DNA of 64,000 nt from Xanthobacter autotrophicus (GTDB lineage: Bacteria > Pseudomonadota > Alphaproteobacteria > Rhizobiales > Xanthobacteraceae), in the NCBI RefSeq assembly GCF_030015065.1, contig NZ_JAIVFN010000002.1:1-64000 (forward strand). The letters are read 5' to 3'. Below, in pieces: positions 8,774 through 19,198 of the stretch. Position 1 is the first letter of the stretch. Each line of letters opens with the position of its first letter. A program made the translations under genes and the position numbers. The notes below the pieces were generated by a model, which ran no database searches, was not told where the DNA came from, and was given only the letters and a program-made list of their open reading frames with translations.

Positions 8774-11002
8774 ATGATGCGCCAATACGAACTCGTCGAG
8801 CGCGTTCGACGGTATAATCCCAACACCGACGAGGCGCTGCTCGACCGCGCCTATGTCTACGCCATGCGGGCGCACGGCAGCCAGCTGCGCGCGTCGGGCG
8901 ATCCCTATTTCTCCCATCCCCTCGAAGTCGCGGCCATCCTTACCGATCTCAAGCTCGACGATGCCACCATCGTCGCGGCCCTGCTGCACGACACCATCGA
9001 GGACACGAGCGCCACCAAGGCCGAGATCGAGCGTCTGTTCGGCAAGCAGATCGCGACGCTGGTGGAGGGGCTCACCAAGATCAAGAAGCTGGACCTCGTC
9101 TCCAAGCAGGCCAAGCAGGCGGAGAACCTGCGCAAGCTGCTGCTCGCCATCGCCGACGACGTGCGGGTGCTGCTGGTGAAGCTCGCCGACCGCCTGCACA
9201 ACATGCGCACCCTGAAATGGGTGCCGCCGGAGAAACGCGACCGGGTGGCCCAGGAGACGCTGGACATCTACGCGCCGCTCGCCGCCCGCATGGGCATGCA
9301 GGACATGCGCGAGGAGTTGGAGGACCTCTCCTTCCGCCAGCTGTCGCCAGAGGCCTACGAGTCCATCGCGGTGCGCGTCTCGGAACTACGGCAGGGCAAT
9401 GGCCCGCTGGTGCAGGAGATCGAGCGCGAGCTGAAGGACGAGCTTGCGCGGCGCGGCATCACCGCCGAGGTCAAGGGACGCGAGAAGCGACCTTATTCCA
9501 TCTGGGGCAAGATGGAGCGCAAGGCCATCGGCTTCGAGCAATTGTCGGACCTGTACGGGTTCCGCATCATCGTGTCCTCGGTGGAGGACTGCTACCGGGC
9601 GCTGGGCGTGATCCACACCAAGTGGGCCATCGTGCCGGGCCGCTTCAAGGACTACATCTCCACCCCCAAGCCCAACGACTACCGTTCCGTCCACACCACG
9701 GTCGTGGGCCCGCGCCGCCAGCGGGTCGAGATGCAGATCCGCACCCGCGACATGGAGGAGATCGCCGAGTACGGCATCGCCGCCCACGCCCTCTACAAGG
9801 ACGCCTCCGGTGCGCCGGGCGAGATGCTCTCCCACGAGAGCCGCGCCTATGCCTGGCTGCGCAAGACCATCGAGAACCTGTCGCAGGGCCTGTCGCCGGA
9901 AGAGTTCCTGGAGCACACCAAGCTCGAGCTGTTCCACGACCAGGTGTTCTGCTTCACTCCCAAGGGCCGGCTGATCGCCTTGCCGCGCAAGGCGACGCCC
10001 ATCGATTTCGCCTATGCGGTGCACACCGACGTGGGCAACACCGCGGTGGGCTGCAAGATCAATGGGTCCATCGCCCCGCTGGTCTCGGAGCTGAAGAACG
10101 GCGACGAGGTGGAGATCATCACCTCCAAGGCGCAGACGCCGCCGGGCGCATGGGAGACCATCGCGGTCACCGGCAAGGCCCGCGCCGCCGTGCGCCGGGC
10201 GACGCGGACGGCGGTGCGCGCCCAGTATGCCGGCCTCGGACGCAAGATCGCCGAGCGTGCCTTCGCCAGGGCGGGCAAGGTCTTCTCCGAGGACGCGGTG
10301 GCCAAGGCCACGCCGCGCCTCGCCCGCGCTTCGGCCGATGACGTGTTCGCAGCCGTGGGCCGGGGCGAGATCAAGACCGAGGACCTCATCCGCGCCGTCG
10401 ATCCGGACTGGGTGCCGCCCCGCCCGGACGAGCGGCCCGATCGCCCGACCAACGGCGAAGGCTGGTTCGAGCTGAAGCGCGGCCACAACCTCAAGTTCAA
10501 GATCCCGGACGGCGCCAAGAATCGGGAGGGGGCGGATGCGGAGCGGCTGGACGCCATTCCCATCCGCGGCATCAATGGCGAGCTTCCCGTACGCTTCGCG
10601 CCGGAGGGCGGGGCGGTGCCGGGCGACCGCATCGTCGGCATTCTCACGCCGGGCGAGGGGATCACCATCTATCCCATCCAGTCGCCGTCCCTGCAGAATT
10701 TCGAGGACGCGCCCGAGCGCTGGCTCGACGTGCGCTGGGACGTGGACGAATTGTCGGAGGGCCGGTTTCCCGCCCGCATCACCGTGACGGCCCGCAACGC
10801 GCCGGGCTCGCTGGCCCAGGTCGCGAGCGCCATCGGCGATCGCGGCGGCAACATCGACGGCTTGCAGATGCGCGCGCGGTCGGCGGACTTCCACGAAATG
10901 GTGATCGACATCGAGGTGTTCGATCTGAGGCATCTAAATACCATCATGGCGGACCTGAAAGCCCGTGACGTGGTTGCGCAGGTGGAGCGGGTGAACGGCT
11001 GA
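8774..11002 (+). CDS. rsh: Bifunctional (p)ppGpp synthetase/hydrolase, RelA/SpoT homologue
   Basis: The long RSH enzyme that makes and degrades the alarmone (p)ppGpp. At 742 residues it has the full domain set: an N-terminal HD hydrolase domain with HD at residues 72-73 ([12 protein letters not shown]), a synthetase domain around 230-370 with [16 protein letters not shown], a TGS domain around 395-455 ([20 protein letters not shown]) and a C-terminal ACT domain around 665-740 ([19 protein letters not shown]). Both catalytic halves look intact, so it should be bifunctional, as expected where a single long RSH is the rule (alphaproteobacteria). It heads the conserved rsh-pdxJ-acpS-lepB-rnc-era order. 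The start [16 protein letters not shown] is typical of rhizobial Rsh. Confidence 0.95.
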   Translation: MMRQYELVERVRRYNPNTDEALLDRAYVYAMRAHGSQLRASGDPYFSHPLEVAAILTDLKLDDATIVAALLHDTIEDTSATKAEIERLFGKQIATLVEGLTKIKKLDLVSKQAKQAENLRKLLLAIADDVRVLLVKLADRLHNMRTLKWVPPEKRDRVAQETLDIYAPLAARMGMQDMREELEDLSFRQLSPEAYESIAVRVSELRQGNGPLVQEIERELKDELARRGITAEVKGREKRPYSIWGKMERKAIGFEQLSDLYGFRIIVSSVEDCYRALGVIHTKWAIVPGRFKDYISTPKPNDYRSVHTTVVGPRRQRVEMQIRTRDMEEIAEYGIAAHALYKDASGAPGEMLSHESRAYAWLRKTIENLSQGLSPEEFLEHTKLELFHDQVFCFTPKGRLIALPRKATPIDFAYAVHTDVGNTAVGCKINGSIAPLVSELKNGDEVEIITSKAQTPPGAWETIAVTGKARAAVRRATRTAVRAQYAGLGRKIAERAFARAGKVFSEDAVAKATPRLARASADDVFAAVGRGEIKTEDLIRAVDPDWVPPRPDERPDRPTNGEGWFELKRGHNLKFKIPDGAKNREGADAERLDAIPIRGINGELPVRFAPEGGAVPGDRIVGILTPGEGITIYPIQSPSLQNFEDAPERWLDVRWDVDELSEGRFPARITVTARNAPGSLAQVASAIGDRGGNIDGLQMRARSADFHEMVIDIEVFDLRHLNTIMADLKARDVVAQVERVNG

Positions 11003-11084
11003 TCGGCACGTGGGCGGGACGCGATGGCGCTGCCCGTCCCGGCGCGAACCGCCACAAGCCGGAACACGGCAAGGAGCAGGACAG

Positions 11085-11858
11085 ATGGCGGTGCTGAAGC
11101 CGGTGCGGCTCGGAGTGAACGTGGATCACGTGGCGACGGTGCGCAATGCGCGCGGCGGTACCCACCCCGACCCCGTGCGCGCCGCCGTCCTCGCCAGCGC
11201 TGCGGGCGCCGACGGCATCACCGCTCACCTGCGGGAGGATCGCCGCCACATCCGCGACGCCGACATGGAGCGCCTGAAGGCCGGGATCGACCTGCCGCTC
11301 AATTTCGAGATGGCGGCCACCCAGGAGATGGTGGACATCGCCTGCCGTGTCCGCCCCAACGCCTGCTGCCTCGTGCCCGAGCGGCGGGAGGAGCGCACCA
11401 CCGAAGGCGGGCTCGACGCCGCCGGCCAGCGCCTGGAACTCGCCCCCCGTATCGCGCGGCTCAAGGCGGCGGGCATCCGCGTCTCCCTCTTCATCGCGGC
11501 GGATGCGGCGCAGATCGCGGCGGCGGCGGAACTCGGCGCGGACATCGTGGAACTGCACACCGGCGCCTGGTGCGACGCCTCGACCGAGGGCCGCCACGAG
11601 GAGGCCGAGGCCGAGTTCGCGCGGCTGAAGGCCGGGGCCCGGCAGGCCGCCACGCTGGGGCTGGAGGTCCATGCGGGCCACGGCCTCGACTATGCCACCG
11701 CCGAGCGCATCGCCGCCTTTCCGGAGATCGTGGAGCTGAATATCGGCCATTTCCTCATCGGCGAGGCCATCTTCGTGGGGCTCGACCAGGCCATCGACCG
11801 CATGCGGGCGGCCATCGCGGCGGGGCGGGCCGCGATCGGGGATGGCGCCGCGGCATGA
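11085..11858 (+). CDS. pdxJ: Pyridoxine 5'-phosphate synthase PdxJ
   Basis: Condenses 1-deoxyxylulose 5-phosphate with 3-amino-2-oxopropyl phosphate to form pyridoxine 5'-phosphate, the last ring-forming step of the DXP-dependent vitamin B6 route. The 257-residue TIM barrel shows [17 protein letters not shown] at the N-terminus (catalytic His and Arg loop), [14 protein letters not shown], an NFEMAAT strand with the catalytic Glu, and the phosphate-binding HAGHGLDY and [12 protein letters not shown] segments. ATG 11085 follows AAGGAGCAGGACAG. Its stop overlaps the acpS start (ATGA). Confidence 0.95.
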   Translation: MAVLKPVRLGVNVDHVATVRNARGGTHPDPVRAAVLASAAGADGITAHLREDRRHIRDADMERLKAGIDLPLNFEMAATQEMVDIACRVRPNACCLVPERREERTTEGGLDAAGQRLELAPRIARLKAAGIRVSLFIAADAAQIAAAAELGADIVELHTGAWCDASTEGRHEEAEAEFARLKAGARQAATLGLEVHAGHGLDYATAERIAAFPEIVELNIGHFLIGEAIFVGLDQAIDRMRAAIAAGRAAIGDGAAA

Positions 11859-12262
11859 TCATCGGCATCGGCTCGGATTTCTCGGACGCCCGGCGCATCG
11901 CCCGCTCCATCGAGCGGTTCGGCGACCGCTTCCTCGACCGCGTGTTCACCCCCGAGGAGCGCGCCAAGGCGGACCGGCGCAAGCTGCGGGCGGAGACCTA
12001 CGCCAAGCGCTTCGCCGCCAAGGAGGCCTGCGCCAAGGCGCTCGGCACCGGCTTCAGCCACGGCGTGTTCTGGCGCGACATGGGGGTGGTGAACCTGCCG
12101 TCCGGACAGCCGACCCTGGTGCTGACGGGCGGAGCGGCCCGGCGGCTCGCCGAGATGGTGCCGCAGGGCTATGAGCCGCAGATCCACCTCTCCCTGACCG
12201 ACGAGGGCCCGCTGACGGCGGCCTACGTGGTCATATCGGCGGTGCCCAAATCCGGCGTCTGA
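11855..12262 (+). CDS. acpS: Holo-[acyl-carrier-protein] synthase AcpS
   Basis: Transfers 4'-phosphopantetheine from CoA to acyl carrier protein, switching on fatty acid synthesis. 135 residues, usual for the trimeric AcpS type. The magnesium-binding Asp is in [11 protein letters not shown] (Asp8) and the second acidic ligand in [16 protein letters not shown]. Position 9 is Phe-Ser-Asp rather than the more common Leu-Val/Ile-Glu, a mild variation. It overlaps pdxJ by 4 nt and precedes lepB in the standard alphaproteobacterial order. Confidence 0.93.
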   Translation: MIIGIGSDFSDARRIARSIERFGDRFLDRVFTPEERAKADRRKLRAETYAKRFAAKEACAKALGTGFSHGVFWRDMGVVNLPSGQPTLVLTGGAARRLAEMVPQGYEPQIHLSLTDEGPLTAAYVVISAVPKSGV

Positions 12263-12428
12263 CGCTGGGAGACGCGCCAGCACGCGCGTTGCCGCGAGCC
12301 TGCGAAGCCTCTATAGGGGCCAGCACAGGACCTTGGCCCTGTGGATGCGGACGCTGATGCGGCGCCTCTCCTCAGTTTCGGCGCAGTTTCAACTACCCTG
12401 CGCCCCACCCGGGATTTTTGGACAGCAG

Positions 12429-13181
12429 ATGACCGCGACCAGCGACTCCAAGAAGGACGGCGGTTTCCTCGAAACCGTCCGCGTGATCGTCCATGCGCTC
12501 CTGATCGCGCTGGTGATCCGGACCTTCCTGTTCCAGCCCTTCAACATCCCGTCGGGGTCCATGAAGGACACGCTTCTGATCGGCGACTATCTGTTCGTCT
12601 CCAAATACACCTACGGCTATTCGCGCTTCTCGATCCCGTTCTCGCCCAACCTGTTCTCCGGCCGCATCCTCGGCTCGGAGCCCACCCGCGGCGACGTGGT
12701 GGTGTTCAAGCTGCCGCGCGACAACGAGACCGACTACATCAAGCGCGTCATCGGCATGCCGGGCGACAAGATCCAGATGATCGGCGGCCTGCTCCACATC
12801 AACGGCGCGCCGGTCAAGCGCGAGCGCCTGCCCGACGTGGCGGAGGACGACGGAACCGGCCGCAAGGTGCCGGTGAAGCGCTGGCGCGAGACCCTGCCGA
12901 ACGGTGTCACCTACGAGACCCTCGATCTCGTGGACAACGGCTTCTACGACAATACCCCCGTCTACGAGGTGCCTGTGGGCCACTTCTTCATGATGGGAGA
13001 CAATCGCGACAATTCGGCAGACAGTCGCGTCCTGAGCCAGGTGGGTTACGTTCCCTTCGAGAATCTCATCGGCAAGGCGCAGGTGATCTTCTTCTCTATC
13101 GACGAGGGCGCTTCCGCGTGGCAGGTTTGGACGTGGCCTTGGACGGTGCGATGGGATCGGCTGTTCACTCGGGTACATTGA
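12429..13181 (+). CDS. lepB: Signal peptidase I LepB
   Basis: Inner-membrane protease that cleaves Sec and Tat signal peptides. One N-terminal membrane segment (VIVHALLIALVIRTFLF, about residues 18-35) is followed by the catalytic Ser in PSGSMKDTLL (Ser44) and the general-base Lys in DYIKRVIGMPGD (Lys105), then the GDNRDNSADSR box. Length 250 residues. ATG 12429 is chosen; the open frame upstream to 12333 lacks homology. The 3' end overlaps rnc by 31 nt, so the two are translationally linked. Confidence 0.94.
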   Translation: MTATSDSKKDGGFLETVRVIVHALLIALVIRTFLFQPFNIPSGSMKDTLLIGDYLFVSKYTYGYSRFSIPFSPNLFSGRILGSEPTRGDVVVFKLPRDNETDYIKRVIGMPGDKIQMIGGLLHINGAPVKRERLPDVAEDDGTGRKVPVKRWRETLPNGVTYETLDLVDNGFYDNTPVYEVPVGHFFMMGDNRDNSADSRVLSQVGYVPFENLIGKAQVIFFSIDEGASAWQVWTWPWTVRWDRLFTRVH

Positions 13182-13888
13182 ACGGGACGGGCACCGACCT
13201 TGCGTCCGTGGAGGAGCGGCTCGGCTACCGCTTCCGCGACCGGTCCGTGCTTGAGCTCGCTCTTTCCCACATCAGCGCCGTGAAGGGCGAGGCCCCGCGC
13301 CTGCGGTCCTATCAGCGCATGGAGTTCCTGGGCGACCACGTGCTCGGCTCCGTGGTGTCGCACATGCTCTATGTCGCCTTCCCGGAAGGCGAGGAGGGCG
13401 AGCTTTCGCGCCGGCTCGCCGAACTGGTGCGTGAGGAGGCCTGCGCCGAGGTGGCGCAGGACATGAATCTCGGCCCCTTCATCCGTCTCGGCCCGGGCGA
13501 GAGCCAGTCGGGCGCCCACAAGCGGCGGGCGATCCTGGCCGACGTGGCGGAAGGCGTGGTCGCGGCGGTGTTCCTCGATGGCGGCTACGAGGCGGCCCAC
13601 CAGGTGGTGGAGCGCTTCTGGCGCCCCCGCCTGGAAGCGCCGCGCCGGCCCCTGCGGGACGCCAAGACGGTGTTGCAGGAATGGGCACAGGCCCGCGGGC
13701 TGCCGCCGCCCTCCTATCGCGAGGTGACCCGTTCCGGCCCGGACCACGCCCCCCGCTTCACGGTGGCTGTGGATCTTCCGGGCCTGCCGTCGGAGCAGGC
13801 GGACGGGGCCTCCAAGCAGAATGCGCAGAAGGCGGCAGCCGCCGCTTTCCTCGTCCGTGAGGGCGTGTGGAAAAAGGACGAGACGTGA
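13151..13888 (+). CDS. rnc: Ribonuclease III
   Basis: Double-strand-specific endoribonuclease for rRNA and mRNA processing. The 245-residue protein has the signature MEFLGDHVLGS (Glu58, Asp62), where the usual Arg after Asp is His, and the second acidic cluster ADVAEGVVAAVFLDGG. A C-terminal double-stranded-RNA-binding domain starts near residue 170 (AKTVLQEWAQARGLPPPSY) and ends in KQNAQKAAAAAFL. The start is taken as ATG 13151 inside lepB; GTG 13133 is an alternative. The stop overlaps the era start in a TGATG arrangement. Confidence 0.93.
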   Translation: MGSAVHSGTLNGTGTDLASVEERLGYRFRDRSVLELALSHISAVKGEAPRLRSYQRMEFLGDHVLGSVVSHMLYVAFPEGEEGELSRRLAELVREEACAEVAQDMNLGPFIRLGPGESQSGAHKRRAILADVAEGVVAAVFLDGGYEAAHQVVERFWRPRLEAPRRPLRDAKTVLQEWAQARGLPPPSYREVTRSGPDHAPRFTVAVDLPGLPSEQADGASKQNAQKAAAAAFLVREGVWKKDET

Positions 13889-15078
13889 TGGCACCGGCAC
13901 GGAAGGGTTCCAAGGGCGGCCCGGGCGAGCGCAGCGCGAAGCCGGTACCGGCCGCGCCCGAGCTGCCGCAGGACGTGTTGCCCGAGGATGCGCTGCCGGA
14001 GGCTGGCCTTGCCGAGGACCTGCTCGCGGACGACGCGTTGTCCGACGAGGATTTGGGCGACCAGGATTTGGGCGACCAGGATTTGAGCGACCAGGATTTG
14101 AGCGACGAGGATTTGGACGACGAGGACGATTTCGACGCGGAGCACGATGCCGCGCCGCGCACCCTCCCGCCCCTTGAAGGGCCGACCCGCTGCGGCTTCG
14201 TCGCGCTGCTCGGCGCGCCCAATGCGGGCAAATCCACGCTGACCAATCAGCTGGTGGGCACCAAGGTGTCCATCGTCTCCCACAAGGTGCAGACCACGCG
14301 CGCCATCGTGCGCGGCATCGCCCTCGACGGCACCTCCCAGGTGGTGCTGGTGGACACGCCCGGCATTTTCTCGCCCAAGCGCCGGCTGGAGCGCGCCATG
14401 GTGACGAGCGCCTGGACCCATGCCGCAGATGCCGACGTGATCGCGCTGCTGGTGGACGCCAAGCGCGGCATGGACGAGGAGATCGAGGCCCTGCTCGCGC
14501 CCCTCGCCGAGATCCGGCGGCCCCGCGCGCTGATTCTCAACAAGATCGACATCATCCGCCGCGACACGCTGCTGGCGCTGGCCGCGCAGATCAACGAGAA
14601 GCTCCCGTTCGACCGGGTGTTCATGGTCTCCGCCCTGACCGGGGACGGGGTCGCCGACGTGCGCCGCTGGTTCGCCGAGCAGGTGCCGCTCAGCCCCTGG
14701 CTCTATCCGGAGGATCAGGTGTCGGATGCGCCCATGCGCATGCTGGCGGCGGAAATCACCCGGGAAAAGATGTTCCTGCGCCTCCACGACGAATTGCCCT
14801 ACCGCTCCACGGTGGAAACCGAGAGCTGGAAGGAATTGCGCAACGGCTCCGTGCGCATCGAGCAGACCATCTACGTGGAGCGCGAAAGCCAGCGCAAGAT
14901 CGTGCTCGGCAAGGCGGGGCAGACCATCAAGACCATCTCGTCGGAGGCGCGCGCCGAGATTTCCGAGATCATCGAGCAGCCGGTGCACCTGTTCCTGTTC
15001 GTGAAGGTGCGCGAGAGCTGGGCGGATGATCCGGAGCGCTACCGCGAGATGGGCCTCGAATTCCCCAAGGGCGGCTGA
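13888..15078 (+). CDS. era: GTPase Era with an unusual acidic N-terminal extension
   Basis: Era binds 16S rRNA and pre-30S particles and couples GTP hydrolysis to ribosome assembly. The core is intact: G1 GAPNAGKS at residues 109-116, G3 DTPG, G4 NKID, and a C-terminal KH domain with GKAGQTIKTISSEAR. Era is normally about 300 residues; this one is 396 because of about 100 extra N-terminal residues. The extension begins basic, then becomes very acidic with a pentapeptide-like repeat (LGDQD/LSDQD/LSDED) encoded by five 15-nt units that use TTG for Leu, a codon rare in neighbouring genes. The start at 13888 overlaps the rnc stop. A later start would remove the extension, but no good ribosome-binding site is obvious there. 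Confidence 0.92.
   Translation: MAPARKGSKGGPGERSAKPVPAAPELPQDVLPEDALPEAGLAEDLLADDALSDEDLGDQDLGDQDLSDQDLSDEDLDDEDDFDAEHDAAPRTLPPLEGPTRCGFVALLGAPNAGKSTLTNQLVGTKVSIVSHKVQTTRAIVRGIALDGTSQVVLVDTPGIFSPKRRLERAMVTSAWTHAADADVIALLVDAKRGMDEEIEALLAPLAEIRRPRALILNKIDIIRRDTLLALAAQINEKLPFDRVFMVSALTGDGVADVRRWFAEQVPLSPWLYPEDQVSDAPMRMLAAEITREKMFLRLHDELPYRSTVETESWKELRNGSVRIEQTIYVERESQRKIVLGKAGQTIKTISSEARAEISEIIEQPVHLFLFVKVRESWADDPERYREMGLEFPKGG
14044..14118 (+). repeat. Five 15-nt in-frame tandem repeats in era
   Basis: Units GACGAGGATTTGGGC, GACCAGGATTTGGGC, two copies of GACCAGGATTTGAGC and GACGAGGATTTGGAC follow each other without gaps, encoding the acidic D-E/Q-D-L repeats of the Era N-terminal extension. 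Confidence 0.92.
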
Positions 15079-15144
15079 GGCGAGCCAAGGGCGGCCGAAC
15101 CCAACAGCGGCTTCGGCGTGGCGGGGTCGAAAGTGTGGACGGGA

Positions 15145-16956
15145 TCACACCTCCGCGCCGAGGCCCTGCCGCGCCTTGTCCAGCTCCTCGGTATAGCGTC
15201 TCAGCACGTGGGCCTCGCCGAGCAGGCCGACGAGGCGGCGGGTGTTGCGGTCGTCCACCACGGCGAGGTCTTCCGCCTGCGCCGCATCGAAGGCGAGTGC
15301 CGCCTCCTTCACGTTCATGGCAGGCAGCAGCAGGTCGTCGCGATGGGTGGCGAGCGTCGCGGCCGGTTCGGCGGGGTTATGTTCCGCCGCGTGGGCCTCG
15401 GCCACCCGCACCAGCCCGGCATAGGCGCCCGCTCCGTCCACCAGCACCACCATCCGCCGCGCCCCGAGGGGGAAGGCGGCACGCAGGGCGCCGAGGGTGC
15501 CGTGCTCGGGGAAGGTGGCCATGTCGGTGCGCATCAGGCGGGCGACGGTCAATTCGCGCATCCAGCCCACGTCCTGCGCGCTGCGGATGCTCTCGCCGCG
15601 CAGGTGGAAGCGCCAAGTGGAGAAGGAATAGCCGAACGTCTCCCGCACCGCGAGGGAGGTCACCACCGCCGCCGCCAGCACGTAGCCGGACAGGGCGAGG
15701 TCTCGCGTCATCTCCAAAGCGAGGAAGGTCATGGTGAGCGGCCCGCCGATGATGCCCACCGCCAGCGCCCCCATGCCGGCCACCGCGCACACCGCCGGAT
15801 CGAGCTGTAGCGCCGGCCACAGCACGGCGAAGGCGCCTCCATAGAGCTTGCCCATCAGCGCCCCGAGGAACAGCGAGGCGAAGAACAGGCCGCCCCGGAA
15901 TCCGGAGCCGATGGACAGGGCGGAGGCCAGGATCTTCAGGCCGAAGACGATCGCCACCGAGAGCACCACCGGGCTTGCCACCTGGAGATGCAGCGCGCCA
16001 TGGCCGTCGGACAGCACCTGCGGGCTGTAGAGCGCCAGCGCGCCGACGCCGAGACCCGCCACCGCCGGCCGCAGCGGCGCCGGGATGCCGCTTTTCCCGA
16101 ACAGCATCTCCACGCCGGTGACGAGGCGCATGATCAGGATGGCGACCCCCGCCGCCAGCAGCCCGAGCAGCGCGATGGGCAGGATGTCGAGGGGCTGGAG
16201 CACCACGTCGAGCGGGATGTTCAGCGGCTCCACATGCACCCCGAGCAGCCGCGCCACCATCACCGCCGTCACCGTCGCCGCCAGCACCGGGGCGGCGGCG
16301 GGGATGGAATAGCTGCCGATGATGATCTCGAAGCCGTAGAAGGCACCGGTGAGCGGCGCGTCGAAGGCGGCGCCGATGCCGGCCGCCGCGCCCGCGCCCA
16401 CCAGGATGCGCAGGTCGTTGCGCCGCAGGTGGAAGGCCCGGCCGAGGCGGGCTCCGATGCCGGCGCCGATTTGCGAATAGCCCGCCTCCAGCCCCAGCGA
16501 GGCGCCGAAGCCGTTGGAGACCACGGTCTGCGCCGAGACGATGATGCTGTCAGTCAGCGACATGCGGCCGCCATGCAGCGCATTCGCCTCGATGGGGTCC
16601 ACGAAATTGCGCCGGCGCCAGCGCCTGAGGGCCATGGCGATGAGCCCCATGGCCAGCCCCCCCGCCGCCGGCACCAGGACCAGCCAGGGTGACATCAAGG
16701 CCGGCGAGGCGCTGAGCCGGTCGCCGGGAGCGAGCTGGAACAGCGCCTCGTGCATCCACTGGGTGGTCAGGCTCATGGCGCTGGCCGCGAGCCCGGCCAG
16801 AACCCCCATGGCCGCCGCGATCAGCACCAGCACCACTTCCCGCTCCCGCGCCGACGAGCGGGCGGCGGCCACGAGCCGGCCGAGGGCCGATCCCGGCGCC
16901 GTGCCGCCGGCCGGTACTGGACCGGCGGGCGGGGGATCTGCGGGCGGAGCGGGCAT
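15145..16956 (-). CDS. CLC-family chloride channel/transporter with C-terminal CBS-like region
   Basis: 603 residues: an N-terminal hydrophilic Pro/Ala-rich tail, a CLC membrane domain of about 430 residues and a cytoplasmic tail with CBS-like repeats. In the filter regions GREGP is replaced by GLEAG (SNGFGASLGLEAGYSQIG; the gating Glu is kept), the first GSGIP-like motif is replaced around LHGGRMSLTDS, and the later GxFxP region reads GSGFRGGLFFAS without the Pro. APLTGAFYGFEIIIG and MTFLALEMTRDLALSG match CLC helices. It may move chloride, another anion or act as an exchanger. The gene starts 4 bp after the parC stop on the same strand, so it is probably co-transcribed with parC. Confidence 0.87.
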   Translation of the reverse strand: MPAPPADPPPAGPVPAGGTAPGSALGRLVAAARSSAREREVVLVLIAAAMGVLAGLAASAMSLTTQWMHEALFQLAPGDRLSASPALMSPWLVLVPAAGGLAMGLIAMALRRWRRRNFVDPIEANALHGGRMSLTDSIIVSAQTVVSNGFGASLGLEAGYSQIGAGIGARLGRAFHLRRNDLRILVGAGAAAGIGAAFDAPLTGAFYGFEIIIGSYSIPAAAPVLAATVTAVMVARLLGVHVEPLNIPLDVVLQPLDILPIALLGLLAAGVAILIMRLVTGVEMLFGKSGIPAPLRPAVAGLGVGALALYSPQVLSDGHGALHLQVASPVVLSVAIVFGLKILASALSIGSGFRGGLFFASLFLGALMGKLYGGAFAVLWPALQLDPAVCAVAGMGALAVGIIGGPLTMTFLALEMTRDLALSGYVLAAAVVTSLAVRETFGYSFSTWRFHLRGESIRSAQDVGWMRELTVARLMRTDMATFPEHGTLGALRAAFPLGARRMVVLVDGAGAYAGLVRVAEAHAAEHNPAEPAATLATHRDDLLLPAMNVKEAALAFDAAQAEDLAVVDDRNTRRLVGLLGEAHVLRRYTEELDKARQGLGAEV

Positions 16957-16960
16957 CGGC

Positions 16961-19198
16961 TCAGGAGAAGGTGTTGGAGCGAGGGAAGCCCTTGGGCGGC
17001 AGGCGGCCGGCCGAGGCGCGCTCGCCCTGCCATTCCAGAAGCTCGGTCACGGTCCAGGTGCGGCCGGACGTGTCCTCCCAGGTGAGGCCCGAAGCCATGG
17101 CGAACACCTTGAGGTCGGACAGCCCGCCCTCCCGGTAGCGCTGGAGGCGCACGCCGCGCCCGCGGGTCATTTCCGGCACCTGGTTGAGCGGGAACAGCAG
17201 CAGCTTGCGGTTGTCGCCGACCACCGCCACCCAGTCGCCGTCCACGAAGCGCACCGCCAGCGCCGCGTCCGGCGGATCGGTGACGAGCACCTGCTTGCCC
17301 TTGCGGGTGTTGGCGAGGCAGTCGTCCTCCCCCACCACGAAGCCGCGGCCCTGTTTCGAGGCCACCAGCAGCTTGCGCCCGGCCTGGTAGGCGAAGACGG
17401 AGACGATCTCCGCCTCCTGCTCCAGGTCGATCATGAGGCGCACCGGCTCACCGTGGCCGCGCCCGCCGGGCAGCTTGGCGGCCTCAAGCGTGTAGAAGCG
17501 CCCGTTGGAGGCGAACACCATGAGCTTGGAGGTGGTCTCGGCGAAGAAGGCGTGGCGCAGGCTGTCGTCGCCCTTGAACTGGAGGTTGGAGAGGTCCTGC
17601 ACGTGGCCCTTCAGGGCGCGGATCCAGCCCTTGTCGGAGACCACGATGGTGACCGGCTCGCGCTCCACCAGCGCCTCGGTGAAGGCGTCCTCGTGCACCA
17701 CGGGGGCGGCCGCGAAGGTGGTGCGGCGGCGGCCGAGGGCGGTCTCGGGGCCGTAGGTCTTGCGGGTCTCGCGGATCTCCTTGGCGATGTTCTTCCACTG
17801 CGCCGCCTCGGAGGCGACCAGCTTGTTCAGGCCGTCCTGCTCCTTGCTCAGGGCGTCGTGCTCCTTGCGGATCTCCATCTCCTCCAGCCGGCGCAGGGAG
17901 CGCAGGCGCATGTTGAGGATGGCTTCCGTCTGCACGTCGGTGAGCTCGAACGTGCGCATCAATTCCTGCTTGGGCTCGTCCTCCTCGCGGATGATGCGGA
18001 TCACCTCGTCGAGGTTGAGATAGGCGACGAGGTAGCCGCCCAGCACCTCCAGCCGGTGCGCGATCTGCTCCAGGCGATAGCGCGAGCGGCGCAGCAGCAC
18101 GTCGCGGCGGTGGTCGAGCCATTCCCGCAGCGCTTCCGAAAGGGAGAGCACCTTGGGCACCTGACCGCGCACCAGCACGTTCATGTTCAGCGGCACGCGG
18201 GCCTCAAGCTCGGTGAGCTTGAACAGGCTCTCCATGAGCACCTCGGCATCCACGGTGCGGGCGCGGGGCTCCAGCACCAGGCGGATGTCCTCGGCGCTCT
18301 CGTCGCGCACGTCGGCGAGGAGCGGCAGCTTCTTGTCGGTGAGCAGCTCCGCGATCTTCTCCACCAGCCGGGACTTGGCGACGCCGTAGGGGATCTCGGT
18401 GACCACCACCACATAGGTGCCGCGCCCGGTCTCCTCCTTCTCCCAGCGCGCCCGCACGCGGAACGAGCCGCGGCCGGTGGCATAGGCCTCGGCCACGCCC
18501 ACCGGGTCCTCCACCAGCACGCCGCCGGTGGGGAAGTCGGGGCCGGGGACGAACTGGAGCAGATCGAAGGCCGGCGCCTCGGGGTGGTCGATGAGGTGGA
18601 GGGCCGCGTCCAGCAGTTCCGCGGCATTGTGGGGCGGGATGGAGGTGGCCATGCCCACCGCGATGCCCTGCGAGCCGTTGGCGAGCAGGTTGGGGAAGGC
18701 CGCCGGCAGCACCACCGGCTCTTCTTCCGAGCCGTCATAGGTGGGGCGGAAGTCCACCGCGTCCTCGTCGATGCCGTCCAGCAGCAGGCGGGCGGTCTCG
18801 GTGAGGCGGGCTTCCGTGTATCGCATGGCGGCGGCGTTATCGCCGTCCACGTTGCCGAAATTGCCCTGTCCGTCCACCAGCGGATAGCGCTGGGCGAAAT
18901 CCTGGGCGAGGCGCACGAGGGCGTCATAGACCGACTGGTCGCCGTGGGGGTGGAACTTGCCGATCACGTCGCCCACCACGCGGGCGGACTTCTTGAAGCC
19001 CTGGCCCGGATCCAGCCTGAGCTGGCGCATGGCATGCAGGATGCGCCGGTGGACCGGCTTCAGGCCGTCCCGCGCATCGGGCAGGGCGCGGTGCATGATG
19101 GTCGAGAGGGCGTAAGCCAGGTAGCGCTCTTCCAGCGCCTCCTTGAGCGTGACTTTCTCAATGTGCCCGTCGCCGGGCGGAAGTGTGCGCGTGGCCAT
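16961..19198 (-). CDS. parC: DNA topoisomerase IV subunit A
   Basis: Type IIA topoisomerase subunit that decatenates daughter chromosomes with ParE. The 745-residue protein has the breakage-reunion domain with catalytic Tyr127 in AAAMRYTEA, the quinolone-determining stretch [14 protein letters not shown] at 81-94, and a C-terminal beta-pinwheel. The residue corresponding to E. coli Ser80 is Gln88 here. The length matches ParC rather than GyrA (about 900 residues, with a GyrA box, which I do not see). ATG 19198 is preferred over a TTG at 19225. It is followed almost directly by the CLC gene. Confidence 0.94.
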   Translation of the reverse strand: MATRTLPPGDGHIEKVTLKEALEERYLAYALSTIMHRALPDARDGLKPVHRRILHAMRQLRLDPGQGFKKSARVVGDVIGKFHPHGDQSVYDALVRLAQDFAQRYPLVDGQGNFGNVDGDNAAAMRYTEARLTETARLLLDGIDEDAVDFRPTYDGSEEEPVVLPAAFPNLLANGSQGIAVGMATSIPPHNAAELLDAALHLIDHPEAPAFDLLQFVPGPDFPTGGVLVEDPVGVAEAYATGRGSFRVRARWEKEETGRGTYVVVVTEIPYGVAKSRLVEKIAELLTDKKLPLLADVRDESAEDIRLVLEPRARTVDAEVLMESLFKLTELEARVPLNMNVLVRGQVPKVLSLSEALREWLDHRRDVLLRRSRYRLEQIAHRLEVLGGYLVAYLNLDEVIRIIREEDEPKQELMRTFELTDVQTEAILNMRLRSLRRLEEMEIRKEHDALSKEQDGLNKLVASEAAQWKNIAKEIRETRKTYGPETALGRRRTTFAAAPVVHEDAFTEALVEREPVTIVVSDKGWIRALKGHVQDLSNLQFKGDDSLRHAFFAETTSKLMVFASNGRFYTLEAAKLPGGRGHGEPVRLMIDLEQEAEIVSVFAYQAGRKLLVASKQGRGFVVGEDDCLANTRKGKQVLVTDPPDAALAVRFVDGDWVAVVGDNRKLLLFPLNQVPEMTRGRGVRLQRYREGGLSDLKVFAMASGLTWEDTSGRTWTVTELLEWQGERASAGRLPPKGFPRSNTFS

